Shown here: piece by piece, positions 10,030 through 19,454 of the stretch
How the letters are laid out: the number at the start of each line of letters is the position of its first letter
Position numbering within the stretch: the first letter of the stretch is position 1
NCBI GenBank assembly: GCA_003254885.1
Contig: QANT01008894.1
Location: 1 to 27,595, forward strand
Length of the DNA: 27,595 nucleotides
Direction: 5' to 3'
Origin: Purshia tridentata
Taxonomy: Eukaryota > Streptophyta > Magnoliopsida > Rosales > Rosaceae
Program-made: the position numbers and the translations under genes
Notes under the pieces: model-generated
Databases searched by the model: none
Told to the model about the DNA's origin: nothing
What the model saw: the letters and a program-made list of their open reading frames with translations, nothing else

Positions 10030-10535
10030 ACTCAACATATCTATTAAATATGAACAACCATAATTATATAGTAATTAATTTAATGATTCCCTATAGTTTA
10101 GTGCTTTGTTGGAGAGAGAATCTGAAATCAACATTAATTATATAGTTAATGACAAAACTTATAAATAATAGGAAACTAATGGATTATTGTTATCCTACGT
10201 GGGATAAGATTTTGAATATGGGCTTTACCCTTTAGCTATTAAAAAAAGAAAAAGTAATGGTGTTAATTAGACTCTATAAAAAATTAGTTTTAAAAAATAC
10301 TAATTAAGAACTGGAAATATTGATTCCTACGTCCATCTCGATATGTTGACGCATCTTTTGATATATCATTTTGATTTTCTGTCATAAGCTCTAAGATATT
10401 TTTGATAAAAACATAGTGATCGAGGCCTAATTAAACTCCTTTCATATGAAATATTAATATTCTGCAAAAGTGATTAATTTACTTATATATCATGCTAATT
10501 ATTCCATACTCCAAGGACCAAGAGGCCTGTAGGCT
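10030..10535. other. Intergenic DNA, no gene seen
   Basis: AT-rich, no coding frame of note and no repeat with clear boundaries. Confidence 0.5.
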
Positions 10536-10538
10536 GAT

Positions 10539-11022
10539 TGTTGTGTTTTTGGCTCACTTATGGAGGATTTTTGGACTATTGGAGAATTCTTGGGGTGTTA
10601 GGATGAAGTATATGGATCAAAATCAGAGTGAAGCTGGAGGTGAAGCTGGAGCTTAATTCTAAGAGTCAGGTTACTAAAGCTCAAGCTTCAGCTTTGTATT
10701 TTCCTATTTTGGATTGCATCCTAAGGCCTATACATAAATAAGATGTAACAAAACTTTATGTTTTACACTAAGAGAGCAATCAGTTAAATAATTAAGACCT
10801 AGAATGTGTGAGAGAGATTTAAAATCTAGAGCGTGGGAGGGAGTAAAATCTAGAGCATATAATATGACAGAGAGATTAAACCTAGAGCATGAGACAAAGT
10901 CTTGATAATTAATTAGTTGTAACTTTTTTCGAGGACACAAGCACACTCTTAAATCGTTTAAGTTCTCTATTATCTGTCTTTCTATAGTTTGTTTGTTTGT
11001 TCATTATAGTCGATTGATAACA
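10539..11022 (+). repeat. Possible solo LTR (doubtful)
   Basis: The segment begins TGTTGTG and ends GATAACA. It contains a TATA-like 'acataaataag' at 10732-10742, a 12-bp tandem duplication GTGAAGCTGGAG at 10628-10651, and irregular repeats of 'AGAGATTAAA..CTAGAGC' at about 10812-10890. The layout, with a TATA-like box, a transcribed-looking tail and terminal TG/CA, recalls a plant LTR. No matching 5-bp target duplication is visible and no second copy exists in the window. The boundaries are guesses. Confidence 0.25.
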
Positions 11023-11844
11023 AGGTCATGAATGAACTATATATATAGTAATTTGGTAGAACACGTTGATCCATTTCGTTGGTCATGATTTTAACTAAAA
11101 TGCTAGTAGTGTTTCTTAATTAACTTTCTTAAAGTCTGATATTTATACAAGTACAAACCTAATTAGTTACTTAGGAAAACTAATTACAAAATTAAAGAAT
11201 TAAAGAAATAATGTATCTCCTACTAGAACTAAGACACTTATTCTAACAAATCCAACGGGCGAAATGCCCTCTTTGTTCAACATGATCTAAAGCAATTAAC
11301 AATTCATGTGCACGCAATGTACAACTTCTTCAATAGCTAGCATATATATATTGATACGCAATAATGCAAATTATAATGGTTGTCATGAATTAAATTCATG
11401 CATATTTCTTTACATATTGATCAAACAGATCGATCTATATGATCTACCGTTTCTTTCTTAGATTTTTTCAGAAAGTTTTTTAGATTGATGATTTGTTCCC
11501 CTCCCCTAGCTTCAAGCCACACAAAAGAGAGGAAGATAATGAAAAAGCAGTGGGTCTGATATTTCTTTTCTGAGCACTATATCGGAATTAATTAATTATG
11601 AAATGCAAGAATATATGGGACAGGATATATATATAAATGGAACCATATCATGTTTTTTTCTTTATTAATGAATACAATAATACTATTCTGTATAAGATGT
11701 AAACTCAATACCTAATCCTACATGATAGGGGCTGATTTGACATTCCAAGAAATAGCTTCTGTTTTGAAATTAGAGAAATTTCTATATAATGAAGTACAAA
11801 AGCATAGATGTTATCATGTTATTAGATTGTGATATATACCAAAT

Positions 11845-11876
<32 letters not shown>

Positions 11877-12600
11877 CCTTGTTGTAGGGTAATTTCTCTC
11901 ATTGGTTATTAATTAGTAAAATTATAGAACATTTTATAATATAATTTCATTAAATGTGTCATTCACAGGGCAATCCTAGGACGTGGAATTTTATAGGGCT
12001 AATGTTGATTTTCTTATGTGATTAGTTATTATGATTAATTACAGTTTAGTCATTCTTATGTTTCTTTTTTGGACTGAAACTTTATGGGTTCATTTTTATT
12101 TTATTTTAAATAAAGCCCTTTAACCATTGCCACATCTCTCTATTTTTTTCAATATCTCGTGCCGAGCGCTGGGAAATGGTGCACATTATAAAAAGTCCAT
12201 TATTAACAGATCAACTTGTACTTGGTAAACAAGTGGAACCTTGTTGGATCCTCAATTGTGCCAAAAAATTTATTTTTTTATTTTGGTTTCTTCACCTTTG
12301 CAATTCTGATGTGCTGGCCCTTAAACCCTTTACCTAGCTTGTTGATTTTGGTAAATTATAAAACTTTAAAGAGCCAGTTTGGGTTAATAATCGAGAAAAC
12401 TTTTCTGGAGATCTGAAAAACATTTCTATATGCATATCTTCTTCCGACAATAAAAAGAAAAAACTAAAAAAAGCACTTTTTTTTTCTTTTTTCTTTTTGA
12501 GTGTGTGGACTTGTAATATGGGGCTCCAAATATCTGTGGGCTGGTCCTGGTCATCCATTATATATATTACAGTCTTTGTTGAGTGAAGCAACTACGTAGT
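11023..12600. other. Intergenic DNA with an (AT)13 microsatellite
   Basis: The longest dinucleotide run of the window, (AT)13, lies at 11851-11876. Short frames at 12216-12416 (plus) and 12334-12591 (minus) overlap each other and have low-complexity composition. I recognise no gene. Confidence 0.5.
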
Positions 12601-14549
12601 ACATAGGAGGAGTAGTCTGGGTGGGATTAAACCCTTTGAAGAAGCTAGGGAAGATGTTAGAAAGCATGATCTGGTTTTTTTAATCTTCTATTAATAATTT
12701 GCATTGGATGCACAAGAGTTTCTTGCCATTTTAATGCTTCTAAAGGCCTAATGACTTCAAATCATATATGTTTGTTAAATACACTTGAATTTTCGGGACC
12801 AACCATATGCTCATGACATATGCCCTAACAAGGTCCTATTCAATGTACTGACCTTTCAATGGTTTGCTTGATCAGACATATCGTCCACCTTGTCATTCCA
12901 ACTTGGTATAACACCTCGCACTTGTTGAGCCGAGCTTGGCTTAACACCAACTAGACCCAACTGATTGAACTAACGAGTCTCATCCCACACTTGGATGACT
13001 TAGATTGGTACATGTGCAGGTCGGCTAGGATGTCTCATTCTCACTGCCCTTTCAAAAGATCTGGATATATAATTCTCAGCTAAAACTCAAGTGCCTGTGA
13101 TTTGACATGCACTCTATAGACATAAATGGGACATTTGGGGCTGCTAATTGGTATGAGTTTTAGAAGAATTGTAGATAATTGGTATGGTGTTATTAGTGAT
13201 CTTTTAATGATAAATGCAAGCAGGGGACAAACAGTTATTAGATTTCATATATAGTAATTAATTGTTACATGAACAAATAAGTTAGTTGTAATTTAATTGT
13301 CTGTTCAAACTTTATTAATTTCTAATAAAATGAGTATATAGCCAGCTTTTGACTAAGTATATTAAACAATTTGTATGGATGAGTGTACATATTGTAGGTT
13401 TAACTTTTCCAAAACCAACATAACAGGATCTACAAAAATTGTTAATATATTAAGCACCGCGCTGATCATTTTAGAGACAAAACTTTGCAAATATTATGGT
13501 TTTAATCCATAGGTAAAAATAATAAATGGACAAAACATAGATCTTTCACTAATTTATGAAGGTCAAAGTTCATTAATAGTCAATAATATGAAAGAAAAGA
13601 AGTAATTACAACTTTAAGAAGGCAAGCATAAATTATAATTAGATACATATAAAAAAGTGGCAAAAATGAGTGAAAAAGGTTAACTCATTTGATCTATATT
13701 TATACTGATTTGATAATTATACATTTTATAAAAATTTACTATTATGCCTTACATGTGGTCTAGATCTAAATATTAAGATGAATAAATTGGCAGACTATTT
13801 AAAAATAACTAGATAGATGAAAAAATTTGAGTTTAAATTGGGTCAGTTATTATATGATTTTATAAACTTCTTTTAACATGCTTAAAACTTAATCAACATG
13901 GTACCCTATTCGAAAATGATATTATGGGCTATTTGTCAAAAAATAAATAGATGCATGTTTTTTATATTACAAATTAAAAATAATCAAACATAACCATGGT
14001 TTAAAGATATAAAACACAAAGTTACCCCCTGTTTAATTTATGATGATGTCCTAGTATGTCTGCCATTTTTCAGATGTTATGCATTTTTTGACATATTTTT
14101 CTTAGGTGGTTATAATAATTCATGAAAATGTAGACACTCTATTTGTAAAAACTTTAAGGAGAGAAAAAGAAATGTTTTATCAATTTGTTAAGGTAGGAGT
14201 TATAGACAAAGACAAACTAACTAATATGAAAATTGAAGCACTATAATGAAGCATCTATTTATCTACTAAGAACAATAAGAGAAGAATAGGTAAAGAGAGT
14301 AGTCGTTTTACCAAGGCATGAACACCAATATGCATTGTAACCACCAAATCATTATTAGAGCCAAAAATTCTAGTCCTCCACATTTTGGAAACTCATACTC
14401 TAATTTCAGATTGCCTTTATGCGGTTCCAAACTTCTGATTGGAGTTATATCCATTGTGTAAGAGACTTGAAAATATAACATATTTTCAATTAGTATAAAT
14501 ATAAAATGTTTACAGATTTTTGAATGTGCATAGAGAGAAGTTTAAACCT
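12601..14549. other. Intergenic DNA, possible downstream end of the Helitron
   Basis: A more GC-balanced patch at about 12840-13070 is unassigned. The remainder is AT-rich. The 3' terminus of the Helitron to the right should lie somewhere here, with a hairpin and CTRR end on the minus strand. I could not find a convincing GC-rich hairpin, so the boundary is left open. Confidence 0.4.
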
Positions 14550-15967
14550 AGAACTAAATTTTGAAGAACATCTTTATACACTATGTTTTTAGTGTATTTA
14601 TTTGGTATATATTTCTCCATTGTTGTCTATAATAATTTTAAGCCATTCTCTTGATGTAACTCTAGATAATGCCACATATACAATTGTCCATGAGTAAACA
14701 CAAGTTGAGAAAATACAAAACCAATTGTATTCAAAGATTGTCCTTGACTCTTTGTTTATTGTCATTGCTTATCTTGTTCTAATTTGGCAATTGTCACCTT
14801 TTAAAAGCGAAAGGTCATTACTTTTCTGTTGTTGTGAGAATGATTCTAGGTATAAAGACATTATAAATAATGTTGCTTCAAGTTAATATCTTTGCTTCAA
14901 TAATTGTATTAGTCAGTTGGGTGATAACCAATCTAGTTCCATTACAAATGCCTAAACATTGGTTTAAATTTCTTTAAATGATGGGCATGTCAATTTTTAA
15001 AATAAGAGCATGTGGAGGTAGACCATTGAATTCAAGCTGATTAAGGAAATTTGTGGGATAGATTATGTTAAGATTTTCTAAATTTTTGGATGATGAGCAT
15101 AAATAATAAGAACTTAAATAAATTTGGGCTTCTCCTGTTAATAAATTTATGGCATAGTTATTTATCTTGTTGACGGTGGAATTCCAAGGTGCAACAATAG
15201 CTATTTCTGTTATGTAAGCATAGTTGTCAAAATGGGTACAAAAGTCTGGTATGTTGCTAAAAGTTGATTCAATTGGATTGCAGAACACTCAATAAGTAAA
15301 TCTTTAGGAATTTCTGCCCAAATTGCTTCTTCATCCATTAAATCATTTATATTAGTTATTTTACCATCACCAATCTAGAGTATCCAGGCAACAAAAGCTG
15401 CAATTTTTTGTTTTCCTCATTATTTTAATCTTTCTTTGATAGTCTCATATTTTCTTTCAAACAAATTCTTTTGAAGGAAGGCCATATATAAGAACTATTA
15501 AGGGTGGTACAATTTCTTCTCTAGTTCCACCCGAAATAATTGGTAATATGTATCTAAAATCTCCTATAAAAAAAAGGCTTGCCACTAAATGGGACATGAT
15601 CACTTGAATTACGTAAAATATCAAATAGTGATTTATCTAAAACTTTAAAACAGTCCTTGTGATTCATATGTACTTCATCCCAAACAATTAAGGAAGCTTT
15701 TTCAATCAATTGAGCTAGATGTGTGTGTGTGTGTATGTGTTGTTTTTTTTCCTAAATTTGACAAGTGGAAAAATCAGTTAGATTTAAAGGGATCTTAAAT
15801 CTAGAGTGAGTTGTTCTGTCTCCTGGTAATAGCGCGCCATGATGCAATACCTGATGAAGTTACATCAAGAGCAATTTCCCCCCGAGACCCCTATTGATTA
15901 TTGTGTGCCACAAAAAAGTATTTCCATTGCACCATGTCCATAAACAAAATACAAACCTTTGTTTTTT
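14550..15967 (-). pseudogene. Helitron PIF1-like helicase, broken
   Basis: This is the SF1B DNA helicase half of a RepHel protein. Visible on the minus strand: a Walker A region at about 15915-15935 where GHG..G.T is recognisable but the catalytic lysine codon now reads asparagine and one base is lost; SSGIAS at about 15850-15870; a Walker B-like LIVWDEVHM at about 15672-15698 (family form DEAPM); an uninterrupted 104-codon piece at 14974-15288 with the APWNSTVNKIN block; then GICNGTRL, VFTHGQLY and SRVTSREW near 14650-14950; and a family-typical end near 14550. The SRV arginine survives, but a frameshift just upstream and several stops prevent a product. Lesions are spread along the whole length, as expected for an old non-functional copy. 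Confidence 0.85.
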
Positions 15968-16871
15968 TCATTTATAGCAAACATAACTACACTCTTGTTC
16001 TTTGTTTAGTTGAGCAATTAAAAGAGAATGTTGAATGTCTAAATCTTGAATATCATAATTTAATTCCTCTCTCAAAAGTTTATTTATAATTTCCATCATA
16101 CTTTGTTCATACAAAATGGGAAGATTATGATCTTTTAAACCGCTAGGTGATGCATTAAAAAGTTGTTCAAGTTCATATAAAAGAGAGTTCTTTAACTCAG
16201 ATTCTGGTACAATGAGATTAGGCATAGAAAATGTTTTCCTAAGTTTATATAAGATGTCAAACATATTTTGCCATTGAGCATTGACAAGGAGTTTAGGATT
16301 TGCTACATCACAAAATAAAATTATCATAATAAATAATTGTTTCAATTCAGAGCATGATGCTGTTTTAACAACAGTTTGTAAAGCCTCGATCCATTCTCTA
16401 TCATCACCTAACAGACCCATAGACCTACTTGCAGCTTGATATGACATGTGTTTAATGCTATTAATAGTTCTCATATCATAAAAAATCAGAGGCACCTAAT
16501 GCAAATTTAAAAGTATTCTCAAGTAATATAATTCACCGGATTTAAGGTGCACATAAGCTATTTTGCCCATACATTTGTCTTTTTGTCTAGGTTTCCAAAG
16601 TTTATTTTGTGAGTTCCATACAAATTTCAAAGAAAATTCAGAATAAATTAAGTTTTGTGCCTTAGGATAAATTTTATTTGCTTTAAACCAACTAGTTAAC
16701 ATTGTATGCTGAACAATTTCTTGACTAACAGTTGAATGAAGTGATTGATCTTCATTGAAAACAACATTTTGCTCTAAAGACATGTTGGCAATTGTTCAAC
16801 GGTAAGGTCTCTAGAATGAATAAGAAATTGAAATTATCTCTAGGCCACCTCATATGGTGATATATATCTAC
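15968..16871 (-). pseudogene. Helitron RepHel central linker domain, broken
   Basis: Two adjacent open pieces, 16496-16783 and 15968-16495, carry hallmark plant RepHel segments: a ML.SWFKANK block, FVWNSQNKLWKPRQ, GELYYLRILL, then SRSMGLLGDDREWIEAL and KQLFIMIILFCDVANP. This region connects Rep to the helicase and is conserved in plant Helitrons, although its biochemical role is little known. Frameshifts separate the pieces at about 16495 and about 16784. At its upstream edge the codons for SRY are interrupted by the hAT-like insertion and resume on the far side at 18011. Confidence 0.85.
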
Positions 16872-18002
16872 TAGGGCTGGGTTTTTATGCTGACTTACAG
16901 AAAAATACCGTCTTTCGAACCTTTCAGATATCGACGGTTCAATGGTTTCTTTTGCATTTTCGATTTCGGACTCCGACCAATCCATGTCGACAGTAACTGA
17001 AGTCGGAGGTGGTATTGAAATGCCCATTCAGATGGTATTCCGATATCAAAAATATATCGAGTCCTCGCCGGCTTCTTTTCTGCAAACCCAGCAACTCAGA
17101 AATATCCTCTATGAACAATACAACAACCCAGCAACCAGCACCCTAAGCAAAACCTTTTTCCCACCTTTTTCAACAAAACCCCAACCTCATCTCCCTCTTT
17201 GCCCAAAACCTTCAATACCCATTTCACTCCTGCAAACTCTCGCTCCCTCTCGGCTCCAAATCCATATGGTGTTCTATCTAATTTGGATGTGCTCATGCTA
17301 TCCAAAAAAAAAAAAAAAAAAACAACAAGAAAAAAGTTTTTGTTTTTGTCAAAAAATTTGGGCCTAAATTTTATTAAAAAAAGGCTTGGGCCAAATGGTT
17401 TTTCTGGAAGTGTGTATACGTAGGCCCATTTACAAAAATGATTGTTCTTGTGTCTTCAACACATGCCTTGGTGTTTGCAATCAGATTCAACACAAGTCTT
17501 GGCTACCACTTACCAGAAAGGCAAGAAAGAGATTCAACACAAGCCTTGGTGTTGCAAGACACAAGGTCCGACCTGGCTTCCATAAAGTCGTCCTTTCTCT
17601 TCTTTCCACTTCACAATCTCATCTTCTCTCTCTATTTCTCTCACCATAGAACTCTGATCTTGATTCTAAAATTTGGGTTTTCTTCAAAAAATTTAATTGC
17701 TCTGTTTGTGTGTTGTGTGTTCTCTGAGTTTGGAGATCCATGAATTGAAAGCTCAATCCTTTCAAGGTGGAGCAGGAGCAAAGCAAGCACAAGCAGAAGC
17801 AAGCATGTTTCTAGAGGAGAAGAGGAGAAGGAAGACGGTAGGACCAATACCGCTCTGACACCGTTCTCATCGACCGATACCGAAATGTACAATTATCGAC
17901 CTCCGTCGGTACGGAATTGGAGCTGAAAAAGTTATTCTGACCTTTATCGATTGGTAGTCGGCATTGGTGTTTCAGTATGGTTACTATACCGAACCCGCCC
18001 TC
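16872..18002. mobile_element. Non-autonomous hAT-like element nested in the Helitron, 1131 bp
   Basis: ATATCTAC occurs directly at both flanks (16864-16871 and 18003-18010), an 8-bp target duplication as made by hAT transposases. The left terminus is TAGGGCTGGGTT, and the right terminus read inward is GAGGGCGGGTTCGG, imperfect short inverted repeats of the YAGGG type. Removing the insert and one duplication copy restores the Helitron reading frame through SRY, which independently confirms both ends. Inside are subterminal CGATATC/ACCGA-type motifs, a poly-A tract near 17305-17322 and pyrimidine-rich DNA at 17130-17260. No transposase domain is encoded; the open frames within (for example 16942-17367) are low-complexity and probably chance. 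Confidence 0.8.
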
Positions 18003-18010
18003 ATATCTAC

Positions 18011-19030
18011 TGTTAAGATAAGTTAGTATTTCATCTTTAGGTTTGTCTTCAATTATCATTCTAGCTCTATCTAAACCATTGTTAATGTATTTAAAAGGAT
18101 ACTTTATAAGCATTGATTGAGAACATGATTCAACATTTATATGAGCATTATACCTCAATAATAGGTTTGAATTATAAAGCATAACAAAGCTGTTATCAAC
18201 TTTAATTCTTTCTTTAGCACCAATTTATTAGGATTGTCACAACGCCTATATGTAGGAAAACGATCTTTTTCAAAGACTGTTTCGCTCTTATATTGTTTGG
18301 TACTGTTTCGCTCTTATATTGTTTGGGAAGTATTTATAACATTTGCCTCCTCGCATGGAAGGAGAATTAGGATTTAAATGGCTGCAAGCACCATGAATCA
18401 TGAATTGATTTACAACATTATAGAGTTTTGGGTCTATAGTTATATTTGACAATTTAGCTGAAATTATAGAATCAATATCTACTACAGAAAATTATTTGTA
18501 ATTTTGTTTCAGCCAAGCAAGAAGATGGCAATGAGGCAATCCTCTCTTTTGGAATTCAATTGTGCTAACTTCTGTTTATATTATGAACAGAAAAAAGAAC
18601 TTAGTAACTTGCTTTTTTATAAAAAAAAGAAGAAAGTTATCAAAGGAAAAAAACTCTTTTTAAGGAAACTAACCTGCTGCAGTCTCCACAAAAGGCTTTC
18701 CTGACTTTATATAACTAATCATATCATTGTGTTTGACTTTGAATATTCTAGAAATTTTATCAGGTCTATCTTTTGGCTTATGAACAGGTTTTCTATGAAG
18801 TTGTCTACCAATTTCTAGCCATTTGACATTGCAAGTGCAAGTAATAAACAGATCAGGGTTGTCATAATGCCTACAAATTGCCATAGAATCTTGGTAATTG
18901 TTAATCATATATCTAGCACTTCCAATGTATAAGGATGGTAACATAATTCTCTGTCCTAGATCATTATCATTTGTATCACCCTTTGAAAATGCATCATAAA
19001 TGCCCTTATAAACTTCACTCCTGAATTTTT
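18011..19030 (-). pseudogene. Helitron Rep (HUH/Y2 nuclease), 5' truncated and broken
   Basis: This is the rolling-circle replication initiator part of RepHel, which nicks and joins single strands at the Helitron ends. On the minus strand: VYKGIYDAF and the RIMLPS(L)YIGS block (about 18920-19015); the NPDLFITCTCN motif at about 18830-18865; the metal-binding HUH motif as LPHCHLL, histidine codons at 18531-18533 and 18525-18527; and the paired tyrosines of IKYPFKY at 18099-18101 and 18087-18089. The catalytic HUH and two-tyrosine residues therefore survive. Frameshifts, stops and a 26-bp tandem duplication (18276-18327) split the frame. The N-terminal zinc-finger region is absent, cut off at the copia LTR. 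Confidence 0.85.
18276..18327. repeat. 26-bp tandem duplication inside Rep
   Basis: The 26-bp unit beginning ACTGTTTCGCTCTTATATTG is repeated head to tail at 18276-18301 and 18302-18327. The period is not a multiple of three, so it shifts the Rep frame. Confidence 0.9.
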
Positions 19031-19045
19031 ATTTTTATTTGCAAA

Positions 19046-19212
19046 TGTTAGCATGTATATAATTAGCTTTAATTAGCTGTAATTAGCTGTGTAATAGTTG
19101 ACTAGGTTATTCTTTCCTTTCTTGCTTTCCTAGCCTAATTAGGAACTCTTGTAAATCTATATAAACACCTCAATATGAGAAGAATAGAATAATTCAGTTC
19201 TCTAAATCTGCA
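19046..19212 (+). repeat. 5' LTR of the plus-strand copia
   Basis: TGTTAGC...GCA, 167 bp. It contains short internal repeats of TTAATTAGCTGTAATTAGCTG type (19070-19092) and a TATA box, TATATAAA, at 19158-19165 that should drive the genomic transcript. It is 97 percent identical to the copy at 23867-24033. Confidence 0.95.
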
Positions 19213-19225
19213 TGGTATCAGAGCC
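19213..19225 (+). other. tRNA-iMet primer-binding site
   Basis: TGGTATCAGAGCC starts at the first base after the LTR. It is the classic plant copia site complementary to the 3' end of initiator methionine tRNA. Confidence 0.93.
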
Positions 19226-19263
19226 CTAGAGATCTAGGGTTTATTTTCTCTAAGAAAAATTTT

Positions 19264-19330
19264 CCGCTGTTACAGTGCCGCCTCCGCTACAGTGACGCAG
19301 CCGCTACAGTGCCTCCGCTGCTACAGTAAC
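19264..19330 (+). repeat. CCGCTACAGTG-type repeats in the copia leader
   Basis: About four or five imperfect units of CCGCT(N)ACAGTG lie between the primer-binding site and gag, in a GC-rich island within an AT-rich leader. Whether they act in packaging or translation is unknown. Confidence 0.75.
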
Positions 19331-19454
19331 CCCCAAAAAAAAAAAATCTTTCTCTTCTATTCCTCTCTCATAGCTAAGTGGCTGTGCTACCTCTACCAAA
19401 CACTATCCCCTAAACTTTTTTTCTACTCCTAAAATCTATTTCTCTACTGTCATC

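Larger units (their letters stand above)
14550..19045 (-). mobile_element. Decayed autonomous Helitron, 5' end truncated
   Basis: On the minus strand, in order, lie a Helitron Rep nuclease (19030 to 18012), the linking domain found between Rep and helicase in plant Helitrons (about 16871 to 15968), and a PIF1-type helicase (15967 to about 14550). These are the two activities of the RepHel protein of rolling-circle transposons. The frame is broken by many stops and small indels, and by an hAT-like element at 16872-18002. The start of Rep is missing because the element is cut off at 19045, where a copia LTR begins. The hairpin/CTRR end is not identified. Family identity is strong; exact ends are not. 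Confidence 0.85.

Noticed and set aside
16942..17743. Plus-strand frames of 141, 87 and 101 codons inside the hAT-like element
   Set aside because: Low-complexity, overlapping in different frames, with no transposase or cellular motif.
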